Positions 8,609 to 17,319 of a stretch of 64,000 nt of DNA are shown one piece after another. Each line of letters opens with the position of its first letter. The stretch's first letter is position 1. The notes under the pieces were generated by a model, which saw nothing but the letters and a program-made list of their open reading frames with translations, was not told where the DNA came from and did no database searches. This DNA is from Phenylobacterium sp. (GTDB lineage: Bacteria > Pseudomonadota > Alphaproteobacteria > Caulobacterales > Caulobacteraceae): assembly GCF_016124325.1 (NCBI RefSeq), contig NZ_WGNY01000028.1, forward strand, positions 62,001 to 126,000, in the 5' to 3' direction. The position numbers and the translations under genes were made by a program.

Positions 8609-9229
8609 GTGAAGCATCCAGGATTTGCCGCCGCCGCCGCGCTCGCGGTCGGCCTCGCCTTCGCCGCGCCGGCCGCCGCGCGCGATCACGGCCGGGGCCA
8701 TCGGGACGATACGCCCGACACCTCGCCCGGCGTCTGCGGGCTGGCCGACCTGTCCGCCGACGTGGCGGCCTGCAGCGGCTTCTACGAAGGCAACCTGCTT
8801 AACGACAGTCCCTCTGATCTCCTGTCGCAGACCAACGCGCTGGCCGCGATCGGCCTGGCCGACTGGGACGGAAGCATCGTCGAGCCGCAGCTCGATCTCG
8901 ACAGCCAGACGGTGGACTTCACGACCCTGCTGACGGGCGTCAGCTATGTGGGCGTCCACTGGGGCGCGGGTTCCGGCAGCCCCAGCCCGTATACGCCCGG
9001 CGGGGTGACGGCCTTCTACCGCCTCGACGCCGGAACCGGTCTCGACGCCTTCACCCTGGCCTTCAGCTCGGCCTCCGGCGCCCGTCTCTACTACACCCAG
9101 CCGCTGGCGGTCACGGCGCTGGAACGGGGCGCCCAAGCGGTGCCGGAGCCCGGCGCCTGGGCGCTGATGATCCTCGGCTTCGGCGTGGTCGGGGCGACGA
9201 TGCGCCGCCGCCGCGCCGCGATAGCCTGA
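8609..9229 (+). CDS. PEPxxWA-CTERM sorting-domain exported protein
   Basis: 206 residues from a GTG at 8609, giving the signal peptide MKHPGFAAAAALAVGLAFAA with processing after AAA. The C-terminus VPEPGAWALMILGFGVVGA plus MRRRRAAIA is a PEPxxWA-CTERM. The body has one Cys pair (VCGLADL, AACSGFYEG) and beta-rich sequence with no recognised fold. The upstream ATG at 8579 would place ten charged residues before the signal peptide and is less likely. It lacks the twin-hairpin leader found before the other two PEPxxWA genes. Confidence 0.8.
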   Translation: MKHPGFAAAAALAVGLAFAAPAAARDHGRGHRDDTPDTSPGVCGLADLSADVAACSGFYEGNLLNDSPSDLLSQTNALAAIGLADWDGSIVEPQLDLDSQTVDFTTLLTGVSYVGVHWGAGSGSPSPYTPGGVTAFYRLDAGTGLDAFTLAFSSASGARLYYTQPLAVTALERGAQAVPEPGAWALMILGFGVVGATMRRRRAAIA

Positions 9230-9282
9230 GCGCCTCTTTCGGCGTCTTCCCCGCCCGCGCAGGTCGGGTTAGTGCATTGGAC

Positions 9283-9801
9283 ATGCGCCGAACCGCACGC
9301 CTGATCGCCGGCTTGGCCGGACTTGCCGCCGCCGCCGTCGGGCCCGCGGCGACCGCCGCCACGTTCTACGTGGTCCAGTCTGGGCACGACGCCTGGACGA
9401 TCATGGATCCGGCCGGCATCGAGCAGGTGGACCCCTCGGTCCGGCGGGCCTGGGCCGTGCGGGTCCAGCGCAACATCCTGAACGGTGATCCGCCGCAGCC
9501 CGGCTATGTCCGGACGCTGTCCGAATACAACTGCGACACCGATCGCGTGCGCTGGCGCGAGTTCTCGGCGTTCTCCCGCTCGGGCGCGCTGCTGGCCAGC
9601 AAGGTGAACCCCAATCCCGAGTGGGGACCGGCCGACGAAGCGACCGATCTCCAGTCGGCGTTCCGCGTGGTGTGCCGCGGGGGCGGGGGCGCCACCGTGA
9701 TCGCCGCCGAGAGCGTGGCGAAGGTGGTGATCAGCCTGATGAGCGCCTGGGACCCGCCGCCTGCGGCTCCAACCGCGCCCCCGGCCGCCAAGCCCCGGTA
9801 G
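9283..9801 (+). CDS. Surface-adhesin-E-like exported protein
   Basis: 172 residues with a signal peptide (MRRTARLIAGLAGLAAAAVG, cleavage around ATA-ATF). The mature part (YVVQSGHDAWTIMDPAGIEQ, AWAVRVQRNI, YNCDTDRVRWREFSAFSRSG, then VVCRG) matches the pattern of adhesin-E-type small secreted domains, with one likely disulfide (YNC to VVC). The Pro/Ala-rich tail is low complexity. The ATG at 9283 is preferred over a TTG at 9277. It ends four bases from the convergent CHRD gene. Confidence 0.55.
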   Translation: MRRTARLIAGLAGLAAAAVGPAATAATFYVVQSGHDAWTIMDPAGIEQVDPSVRRAWAVRVQRNILNGDPPQPGYVRTLSEYNCDTDRVRWREFSAFSRSGALLASKVNPNPEWGPADEATDLQSAFRVVCRGGGGATVIAAESVAKVVISLMSAWDPPPAAPTAPPAAKPR

Positions 9802-9804
9802 CGC

Positions 9805-10239
9805 CTACTTCATCACCTGCCCGCGCACCGCGCCGGCCTTGAAGTCGGCGGTGTGCACATTGACGTAGTAGCCGCCCGGATTGTCGGCGATGTCCTTCAC
9901 CACCGCGGCGTCGGCGGTCACGCAGGCGGCGCTCTTGCCGCTCGAGTCAGGCGGGGTCAGCGGCACCGCCACCGGGCCGGCGGCGTCCGGGCCGCCCTTG
10001 TGGATGTGGGCCATGAGCGGCTGGCCGATGTTCTCGACCATCAGCGTGTAGCAGATCTCGTTCTTGGCCGTGTCGACCTTGAGGGTCGCGTGGCCCATGC
10101 CGTCGGGATCTCCGGCGGTGGGCTTTTCGGCAGCGCCGGTCAGGTGGGCCGAAAGCGAAACCGGATCGGCCTGGGCGGCGCCGGCGAGGCCCGCGGCGGC
10201 GAGCGCCAGGGCCAGGGTTCGGTATGGGGCTTTATTCAT
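9805..10239 (-). CDS. CHRD domain-containing secreted protein
   Basis: 144 residues: a signal peptide (MNKAPYRTLALALAAAGLAG, cleavage near AQA-DPV) followed by a single CHRD (chordin-type) domain with LSAHLTGAAEKPTA, ATLKVDTAKNEICYTL, MAHIHKGG and GGYYVNVHTADFKAGAVRGQV. Bacterial CHRD proteins are periplasmic or extracellular beta proteins of unknown role. GGAGA precedes the ATG at suitable spacing. Confidence 0.85.
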   Translation of the reverse strand: MNKAPYRTLALALAAAGLAGAAQADPVSLSAHLTGAAEKPTAGDPDGMGHATLKVDTAKNEICYTLMVENIGQPLMAHIHKGGPDAAGPVAVPLTPPDSSGKSAACVTADAAVVKDIADNPGGYYVNVHTADFKAGAVRGQVMK

Positions 10240-10337
10240 GGACGGTCTCCCTCAAGCCCCCCGGCCCGATGGGCGGCGAGGAAAGACCAGCCGGCGGCGG
10301 CCGTCAATCGGCCAGCCACCGGCTTCATGGCCTGAAC

Positions 10338-11618
10338 TCAGGTCCGGGTCGGGATCACGACCGGCAGGGACTCGTAGCCCTTCACGAAGGACGACAGCAC
10401 CCGGCGCGGCGGGCCCACCACCTCGATGCGCGGGAAGCGCTTGAGGATTTCCTCCCAGATGATCTTGAGCTGGAGCTCGGCGAGGCGGTTGCCCACGCAG
10501 CGGTGGATGCCGAAGCCGAACGACAGGTGCTGACGCACCCGCGGCCGCTCGATCCAGTAGTCGTTGGGCCGCTCGATCACCTCGTCGTCGCGGTTGCCCG
10601 AGACGTACCACATGGCGACCTTGTCGCCTTCCTTGATGGTCTTGCCGCCCAGTTCGAAGTCGCGCTTGGCGGTGCGGCGCATGTAGGCCAGCGGCGTCTG
10701 CCAACGGATGGTCTCGGAGACCATGTTGGGGATCATGCCGGGGTCGGCGCGCAGGATGCGGTCCTGGTCGGGGTTCTGGTTCAGCGCCAGCACCGAGCCC
10801 GAGATCGTGTTGCGGGTGGTGTCGTTGCCGCCGACGATCAGCAGGATCAGGTTCCCGAGATATTCCATGCGGTCCATGTTCCGCGTGGACTCGCCGTGGG
10901 CCAGCATCGAGATCAGGTCGGGCTGCGGCGGGGCGTTCACCCGCTCGTTCCACAGGTTCATGAAGTAGTCGACGCACTCGAACAGTTCGGCGCGGCGCTG
11001 CTGTTCGGCCTCTTCAGGATCGGTGGAGTTGAACAGGCCGGAATCCGGGCCGGCGGTCGCCACGTCGGACCAGCGGGTCAGCTTGCGGCGGTCTTCCCAG
11101 GGGAAGTCGAACAGCGTCGCCAGCGTCATGGTGGTCAGTTCGATCGACACCTTGTCGACCCAGTCGATCTCCTCGCCGATCGGCAGGTCGTCGAGAATCT
11201 TGGCCGCGCGCTCGCGGATGATCGGCTCCAGGTGCGCCAGGTGGTGCGGCGAGACGATGGGCTGCACCGTCTTGCGCTGCACGTCGTGCTTGGGCGGGTC
11301 CATCGCGATGAACATCGGAAGCGTGAAGTCTTCCGCCGGGTCCGGCAGCACGATGATCGGCTCGGACGAGAACACCTCGTGGTTCGTGTCCACGGCCATG
11401 ATGTCGTTGTACTTGGTCACCGACCAGTAGGCGCCGACGTCCTCGAAGCCGGAGTCGGCGGTGTAGTGGACCGGGTCCTCCTTCCGCAGCCGCTCGAAGT
11501 AGGGCCACATGGTGTCGGTGCGGAACAGCTCCGGATCGGCCGGATTGATCTGGTCGAGCGGCATCGTGAAGGCCGCGTCCCGGGCGGCGCGATGCAGGTC
11601 GATGGCGGCGTCGTCCAT
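10338..11618 (-). CDS. Cytochrome P450, CYP153-type alkane/fatty-acid omega-hydroxylase
   Basis: 426-residue soluble bacterial P450. The I-helix motif GGNDTTRNTISG, the ExxR helix in SETIRWQTPLAYMRR and the heme loop FGFGIHRCVGNRLAE are close to those of the CYP153 family, which hydroxylates terminal carbons of alkanes and fatty acids with ferredoxin as electron donor. No ferredoxin or ferredoxin reductase gene lies beside it. GGAGG precedes the ATG. A palindrome TGACGC-N2-GCGTCA sits about 90 bases upstream and could be its operator. Confidence 0.88.
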   Translation of the reverse strand: MDDAAIDLHRAARDAAFTMPLDQINPADPELFRTDTMWPYFERLRKEDPVHYTADSGFEDVGAYWSVTKYNDIMAVDTNHEVFSSEPIIVLPDPAEDFTLPMFIAMDPPKHDVQRKTVQPIVSPHHLAHLEPIIRERAAKILDDLPIGEEIDWVDKVSIELTTMTLATLFDFPWEDRRKLTRWSDVATAGPDSGLFNSTDPEEAEQQRRAELFECVDYFMNLWNERVNAPPQPDLISMLAHGESTRNMDRMEYLGNLILLIVGGNDTTRNTISGSVLALNQNPDQDRILRADPGMIPNMVSETIRWQTPLAYMRRTAKRDFELGGKTIKEGDKVAMWYVSGNRDDEVIERPNDYWIERPRVRQHLSFGFGIHRCVGNRLAELQLKIIWEEILKRFPRIEVVGPPRRVLSSFVKGYESLPVVIPTRT

Positions 11619-11703
11619 GGTTCATCCTCCTGGGGGCGGGTCTTGCGGCCCATATTGCGTCGGGTGACACGATGAGCTTGTCGCTTTCGCGAGTCAATGA
11701 AAC

Positions 11704-11720
11704 GTGACGCTGGCGTCAAC
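11704..11720 (-). promoter_or_regulatory. TGACGC-N2-GCGTCA palindrome upstream of the CYP153 gene
   Basis: TGACGC (11705-11710), TG, GCGTCA (11713-11718). Read on the minus strand it is AAGTTGACGCCAGCGTCAC. The same sequence with one central change stands at 28419-28435 upstream of another minus-strand gene. It is probably a regulator-binding site; the TTGAC part could also serve as a -35 element. Confidence 0.5.
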
Positions 11721-11761
11721 TTTTCCACCGTGAAAAATTCGGACGCAATCCGGAGGGGCTG

Positions 11762-12232
11762 ATGGGCGCACTTGAGGGTGGCTGCGCGTGTGGGACGGTG
11801 CGCTATCGGCTGAAGAGCGGGCCGATGTTCGTCCACTGCTGCCATTGCAGCGACTGTCAGCGCCAGGTCGGAAGCGCCTTCGTCATCAACGCCCTGATCG
11901 AGACCGACCGGATCGAGATCCTGTCGGGCGAACCCAAGCCGACGGCCATGCCCACCGATTCCGGCCGGCCGCATCTCGTCTATCGCTGCACGGACTGCGG
12001 CACGACGATCTGGTCCGACTACGGCGACCGCAAGGTGATGAGCTTCCTGCGCGCGACCACGCTGGACGACCGCGCGGCCCTGCCGCCGGATGTCCACATC
12101 TTCACGCGTTCCAAGCTGCCGTGGGTGACGCTGCCGCCCGGGGTTCCGGCCTTCGACATCTACTACGACATGGCGGCGCTCTGGCCGGCCGAGAGCCTGG
12201 CGCGCCGCCGGGCGGTGCTCGGCGACGGCTGA
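11762..12232 (+). CDS. GFA (glutathione-dependent formaldehyde-activating-like) zinc-binding protein
   Basis: 156 residues of the GFA/CENP-V fold. Zinc-binding cysteines are visible as GGCACGTVRYR, HCCHCSDCQR and YRCTDCGTTIWSDYG. Members bind two zinc ions; the formaldehyde-activating role is shown only for a few, so the substrate here is open. It is divergent from the CYP153 gene and 89 bases upstream of the flavin oxidoreductase gene. Confidence 0.88.
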   Translation: MGALEGGCACGTVRYRLKSGPMFVHCCHCSDCQRQVGSAFVINALIETDRIEILSGEPKPTAMPTDSGRPHLVYRCTDCGTTIWSDYGDRKVMSFLRATTLDDRAALPPDVHIFTRSKLPWVTLPPGVPAFDIYYDMAALWPAESLARRRAVLGDG

Positions 12233-12321
12233 AGCCGTCTCCAGGATTTCTGGACTGGCTTCACCGAGCCTTGCAGTGCAAACAGACGTTTGAAATCCCA
12301 GACCGGAGCGCAGGCGAGCAC

Positions 12322-13422
<1,101 letters not shown>

Positions 13423-13432
13423 GCCGGTTCCG

Positions 13433-13540
13433 TCCCCTTGATGGGGAGGGCGACTCGCGAAGCGAGCGGGGTGGGGCGCGATCGTTCCCCAGCCGTCCGG
13501 CGCTGCGCGCCGGCCACCCCCCCACAAGGGGGAGGGAAAG
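13433..13540. repeat. Composite palindromic intergenic repeat
   Basis: The interval between the convergent flavin oxidoreductase and SMP-30 genes consists of nested hairpins: CCCCTTGATGGGG (13434-13446), CTCGC-GAA-GCGAG (13454-13466) and a perfect 7-bp stem CCGGCGC-TGC-GCGCCGG (13497-13513), ending in CAAGGGGGAGGG. Such GC-rich mosaic palindromes are typical dispersed elements of Caulobacterales intergenic DNA. It may also act as a bidirectional terminator. Confidence 0.65.
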
Positions 13541-13542
13541 GC

Positions 13543-14454
13543 TCACGCGTTGAAGTTCAGCTTGAGGCCGGGCCGGGGCCACTTGGCCTTGAACAGCTTG
13601 CCGGTGGCCGAGGCCGTGATCCACGCCGTCGTCATGTCGGCCCCGCCGAAGCAGATGTTGGTGCAGATCAGGTCCGGGAAGGCGTAGTGCTCGGTCGAGC
13701 CGTCGGGGTCGAAGGCGGTGATGCCGCCGTTGATGATGGTGGCCACGCACACCTTGCCGCCGGCCTCCACCGCCAGGCTGTCGAGAAGCTGGTAGCCCGG
13801 CAGGTTGCAGACCACGTGGCCGGGCGCGAAGCCCGCCGCGGGTGCGAGCTGGCCCGGCGCGGCGACGTCGAACGCCCAGAGGCGCCCCAGGTTGGTGTCG
13901 GCCAGGTAGACGGTCTTCTCGTCGGGCGACAGGCCGATGCCGTTCGGGCTGATCAGGTGGTCGCGCTGGCGGCTGATTTGGCTCCCGTCGGTCTTGGCGT
14001 AGTAGACGCCGCCGAACTTGCGGCCCTCGGGCGTCGAACAGCCGTGGTCCGAGAACCACATGCCGCCCTGCTTGTCGAAGACGATGTCGTTGGGGCCCAC
14101 CAGCCGCTTGCCGTCGCAGGAGTCATAGACCGTCTCCAGCTTGCCGCTCTTCAGGTCGAAGCGCTGGATGTAGCCGCCGGTGTGCGACGGCGGCGTCGGG
14201 CCGGGAATGGTCATGCCCTGGTTGTCGAGCCACTCGAAGCTGCCGCCGTTGTTGGTGATCCAGATCGCCCCGTCGGGGCCGATGGCCGCGCCGTTCGGGC
14301 CCCCGCCGGTTTCGACCACCAGTTCCTTGGTCCCGTCAGGCTTCACCCGGGTCAGGCGCTGGCCCTTGATCTCGGTGAGGATGACCGACCCGTCGGCCAT
14401 CGCGATGGGTCCCTCGGGAAACTCCAGGCCTTCGCAGACCAGTTCGAACTCCAT
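13543..14454 (-). CDS. SMP-30/gluconolactonase family protein
   Basis: 303-residue six-bladed beta-propeller lactonase. Metal-site and blade signatures are visible: FPEGPIAMADGSVILTEIKG at the start, NGAAIGPDGAIWITNNGG, VGPNDIVFDKQGGMWFSDHG and SPNGIGLSPDEKTVYLADT. Members hydrolyse sugar lactones or other esters using a divalent metal. It is convergent with the Old Yellow Enzyme gene and downstream of folA on the same strand, 74 bases away. Confidence 0.88.
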   Translation of the reverse strand: MEFELVCEGLEFPEGPIAMADGSVILTEIKGQRLTRVKPDGTKELVVETGGGPNGAAIGPDGAIWITNNGGSFEWLDNQGMTIPGPTPPSHTGGYIQRFDLKSGKLETVYDSCDGKRLVGPNDIVFDKQGGMWFSDHGCSTPEGRKFGGVYYAKTDGSQISRQRDHLISPNGIGLSPDEKTVYLADTNLGRLWAFDVAAPGQLAPAAGFAPGHVVCNLPGYQLLDSLAVEAGGKVCVATIINGGITAFDPDGSTEHYAFPDLICTNICFGGADMTTAWITASATGKLFKAKWPRPGLKLNFNA

Positions 14455-14528
14455 GGCGGCGATCCTCCCAACATCTGTTTGGGGCGACCTTAGCGCGCCT
14501 GCGGTCGCGCGCTACCGCTGACGCCGCG

Positions 14529-15047
14529 TCAGCGTCGCTCCAGCACGCGGGTGACGAAGGCGTATTCGTCGTCGTCGGAGGCTTCGTGCCGTTTGGCGCG
14601 GACCTCGGTCCAGGCGGCCTCGTCGAAGGCGTCCAGGAAGACGTCGCCGGGGACCTCGGCCTCGACGTCGGTGAGATAGACGCGGCGCGCCTTGGGCAGG
14701 GCCAGGGCGAACAGCGAGGCCCCGCCGATCACGCAGACCTCGCTCGCGCCGTCGTCCTCGGCCTGCTCGCGGGCGATGGCCACCGCCTCGGAGAAGTCCT
14801 CGCAGACCAGCGCGCCCTTGGGGGCGAACGAGCCGTCGCGCGAGAGCACGATGTTGGTGCGGCCGACCAGCGGCTTCCTGGGCAGGCTGTCCCAGGTCTT
14901 GCGGCCCATGACCACCGGCTTGCCCATGGTGATGGCGCGGAAGATCGCGAGATCGGTCTTCAACCGCCAGGGCAGGGTTCCGTCACGGCCGATCACGCCG
15001 TTGCGGGCGCGGGCGATTGGACCGGCGGCAAGGATGACGTTGGGCAT
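14529..15047 (-). CDS. folA: Dihydrofolate reductase
   Basis: 172 residues, NADPH-dependent reduction of dihydrofolate to tetrahydrofolate, cytosolic. ARNGVIGRDGTLPWRLKTDL carries the substrate and active-site loop; MGRKTWDSLP and VCVIGGASLFALAL are the cofactor-binding motifs. It lies directly behind the MazG-like gene and thyA on the minus strand, recycling the dihydrofolate that ThyA makes. Confidence 0.96.
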   Translation of the reverse strand: MPNVILAAGPIARARNGVIGRDGTLPWRLKTDLAIFRAITMGKPVVMGRKTWDSLPRKPLVGRTNIVLSRDGSFAPKGALVCEDFSEAVAIAREQAEDDGASEVCVIGGASLFALALPKARRVYLTDVEAEVPGDVFLDAFDEAAWTEVRAKRHEASDDDEYAFVTRVLERR

Positions 15048-15056
15048 GCCGTCCTA

Positions 15057-15380
15057 TTAGGCCACCGGCTCCAGCCAGGTCAGCCATTTCCGGCGCACGG
15101 CGGCGTCGAGGTCGATGTCGAAGCGCCGGGCGTAGAGCAGCAGCATGCAGAGCAGGTCGGCCGCCTCGTCGGCGCGGTCGTGCTCGGTCGCTTCGCCGCG
15201 GCCCCGCCGGGACAGGCGCAGGTGGGCCTGGGCCAGCTCGCCCAGTTCCTCCTGCAGCTTCAGCAGATACCAGTCGTCGTCGCGGGCGATGTTGAAGTTG
15301 CGGGCGTAGATGTCGGAGACGCGCTCGGCGGAGTCGGTGGCTTCGGAGAAGGTAAGGGGACGCTCGGGCATGGCCGTCAC
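15057..15380 (-). CDS. MazG-like nucleotide pyrophosphohydrolase
   Basis: 107 residues, all-alpha. [19 protein letters not shown] and [16 protein letters not shown] supply the ExxE and ExxD-type metal-binding helices of MazG/dCTPase-type enzymes, which split non-canonical or surplus NTPs or dNTPs to NMP and pyrophosphate. The start is a GTG at 15380 overlapping the thyA stop by four bases (GTGA), so it is translationally coupled to thyA. The next ATG is three codons in. Its place between thyA and folA suggests a dNTP target, which is inference. Confidence 0.75.
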   Translation of the reverse strand: MTAMPERPLTFSEATDSAERVSDIYARNFNIARDDDWYLLKLQEELGELAQAHLRLSRRGRGEATEHDRADEAADLLCMLLLYARRFDIDLDAAVRRKWLTWLEPVA

Positions 15381-16222
15381 ACCGCGATGGGCGCCGCGAT
15401 GGCGGGATGGGGGTCGTAGCCCTCCAGCTTGAAGTCGCCGTAGTCGAAGGCGAACAGGTCGTCCTTGTCCGCGATCCGCATGGCGGGGAAGGGGCGCGGC
15501 GTCCGCGAGAGCTGCAGGCGCGCCTGGTCCAGATGGTTCAGGTAGAGGTGCGCGTCCCCCAGGGTATGGACGAACTCGCCGGGCTCGTAGCCGGTGACCT
15601 TCGCGACCATCATCGTCAGCAGCGCGTAGCTGGCGATGTTGAACGGCACGCCCAGGAACACGTCGGCCGAGCGCTGATAGAGCTGGCAGGAGAGCCTTCC
15701 GTCAGCGACGAAGAACTGGAACAGGCAGTGGCACGGCGGCAGGGCCATGTCGTCGACATCGGCCGGGTTCCAGGCCGAGACGATGTGCCGGCGGCTCTCG
15801 GGATTGGTCTTCAGGCTCTTCAGGACGGCGGCGATCTGATCGATCACCCGGCCGTCGGGCGCGGTCCAGGATCGCCACTGCTTGCCGTAGACCGGGCCCA
15901 GTTCGCCCTCGGCGTCGGCCCACTCGTCCCAGATGCTCACGCCGCGCTCTTGCAGCCACCTCACGTTCGTGTCGCCGCGCAGGAACCAGAGCAGCTCCAG
16001 GATGATCGACTTCCGGTGCAGCTTCTTGGTGGTGAGCAGCGGGAAGCCCTGCGAGAGGTCGAACCGCATCTGACGACCGAATACGCCCAGGGTGCCAACG
16101 CCGGTGCGGTCGCCGCGCCCGGCGCCGTTCTCCAGGATGTCGGCCAGAAGGTCGAGATACTGCCGTTCCGGGTGCTCGGCGGCGGCTTGGTAGCGGTCGG
16201 CGATGGCGACGTGCGCGTTCAT
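15377..16222 (-). CDS. thyA: Thymidylate synthase
   Basis: 281 residues. Methylates dUMP to dTMP using methylene-tetrahydrofolate. [15 protein letters not shown] near the N-terminus, the catalytic cysteine in [32 protein letters not shown] and [13 protein letters not shown] are all present. It is the first gene of thyA/MazG-like/folA. Upstream DNA (16258-16282) holds an inverted repeat with a GANTC site in each arm. Confidence 0.97.
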   Translation of the reverse strand: MNAHVAIADRYQAAAEHPERQYLDLLADILENGAGRGDRTGVGTLGVFGRQMRFDLSQGFPLLTTKKLHRKSIILELLWFLRGDTNVRWLQERGVSIWDEWADAEGELGPVYGKQWRSWTAPDGRVIDQIAAVLKSLKTNPESRRHIVSAWNPADVDDMALPPCHCLFQFFVADGRLSCQLYQRSADVFLGVPFNIASYALLTMMVAKVTGYEPGEFVHTLGDAHLYLNHLDQARLQLSRTPRPFPAMRIADKDDLFAFDYGDFKLEGYDPHPAIAAPIAV

Positions 16223-16257
16223 CGAGGCCCTCGATCACTCGAACAGGCAGCTTCGCG

Positions 16258-16282
16258 CTGATTCGTGACGCTTAGGAATCAG
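16258..16282 (-). promoter_or_regulatory. Inverted repeat with GANTC sites upstream of thyA
   Basis: CTGATTC (16258-16264), 11 bases, GAATCAG (16276-16282): a perfect 7-bp inverted repeat beginning 36 bases before the thyA start. Each arm contains a GANTC site, the CcrM methylation target. Further GANTC sites lie at 16336-16340 and 16408-16412. Cell-cycle methylation control is plausible but inferred. Confidence 0.45.
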
Positions 16283-16414
16283 GCGGAGGGTGATTTCGGT
16301 TTCGGCGAGACGTCGATCCACAGAATTCGCAGACCGATTCGGTTCGCCTAGCGCTTGCATCGCGGCGAAACACGCGGCTATGGGAATGTAAAGTAGTTGT
16401 TAAGTGGGATTCAC

Positions 16415-16630
16415 ATGTTCATTTCAGCTTTGGCGGCGGTCGCCATGTTCGCGGCGCCGGAAACGGCTCAGGGCGACTCGAAGGTCGCGAAGAAGCCGGC
16501 CATGGAGAAGGTCTGCTACAAGGTCGACGTGTCGGGCTCCAACCTGCCGAAGAAGCACTGCGAGATGCGTCCGGTGAAGGTGGCCGGGGACGGCGCCGAC
16601 AAGTCCGCCGAGGCGCCGAAGAGCGAATAG
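16415..16630 (+). CDS. Small exported protein of unknown function
   Basis: 71 residues from the ATG at 16415: a signal peptide (MFISALAAVAMFAAP, cleavage near TAQG) and a short mature part with one Cys pair in VCYKVDVSGSNLPKKHCEMR. This Cys-x14-Cys pattern recurs in small Caulobacterales and Sphingomonadales exported proteins of unknown role. An in-frame TTG at 16397 is less likely. It is convergent with the DUF924 gene. Confidence 0.65.
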   Translation: MFISALAAVAMFAAPETAQGDSKVAKKPAMEKVCYKVDVSGSNLPKKHCEMRPVKVAGDGADKSAEAPKSE

Positions 16631-16646
16631 GGCGGCCCGCTCGGTA

Positions 16647-17189
16647 TCAGCCTGAGAAACCGCCATCGTCGAGGAACGCCTGTTCCTCGGCCGTGGTGGT
16701 GCGCCCGAGCGCCGCGTTGCGGTGCGGGAAACGCCCGAAACGGGCGACGATGTCGCGGTGGATCTCCATCCACTTCAGCACCTCGGCGTCGCCGAGCGCC
16801 TGGGCCAGCGCCAGGCCCTGATCCTGGTCGGCCATGTCTTCTGAGTGCTCGAACGGCAGGATGAAGAACTGCCGCATCTGGGGCTCCACCTCGTCGATGA
16901 ACCCGCGCGCCACGGCGTCGCGGGCGATCGCGCGCGCCTTGGGATCGGTGGCGAAGGCGTGGCCGGAGTTGCGGTAGAGGTTGCGCGGGAACTGGTCGAG
17001 CAGGATCAGCAGCGCCAGCGCGCCCTCGGCGGTCCCGGCCCAGGCGTCGTACTCGCCGCGGGCGGCCCTATGGTGCACGGGCTCGAACTTCAGACGGATG
17101 GCTTCGTCGAAGCGGCTGTCGTGGGCGTACCATCTTCTTGGGCCGGCATGGCGCCAGAAGGTCAGCACGTCGTGGGGGGTGGCGGCCAT
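16647..17189 (-). CDS. DUF924 family protein
   Basis: 180 residues, helical TPR-like DUF924 family. Diagnostic segments are DVLTFWRHAGPRRWYAHDSR, LALLILLDQFPRNLYRNSGHAFATD, FFILPFEHSEDMADQD and VARFGRFPHRNAALGR. The function of the family is unknown. Confidence 0.88.
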   Translation of the reverse strand: MAATPHDVLTFWRHAGPRRWYAHDSRFDEAIRLKFEPVHHRAARGEYDAWAGTAEGALALLILLDQFPRNLYRNSGHAFATDPKARAIARDAVARGFIDEVEPQMRQFFILPFEHSEDMADQDQGLALAQALGDAEVLKWMEIHRDIVARFGRFPHRNAALGRTTTAEEQAFLDDGGFSG

Positions 17190-17319
17190 GCGTGTCGCTC
17201 CGGGTCGGTCGACGCCTGAGTGGCCCGAAGCTTGCGGCCGTTCAAGCGGGGTTCAGGCGCAGTCCCGTTTCCTGGCGCGCACAGGGACCCGAAGGCCGTC
17301 CAGGCGGCCAGGACGACGG

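Noticed and set aside
10224..11675. 483-codon plus-strand open frame opposite the CYP153 gene
   Set aside because: The minus-strand P450 has every family motif. The plus-strand translation is His/Arg/Gly-rich with no recognisable domain.
14517..14533. GCTGACG-N3-CGTCAGC palindrome near the SMP-30 promoter
   Set aside because: It resembles the TGACGC-N2-GCGTCA sites but has a one-base spacer in that register and overlaps the folA stop codon. Too weak to count as a third copy.
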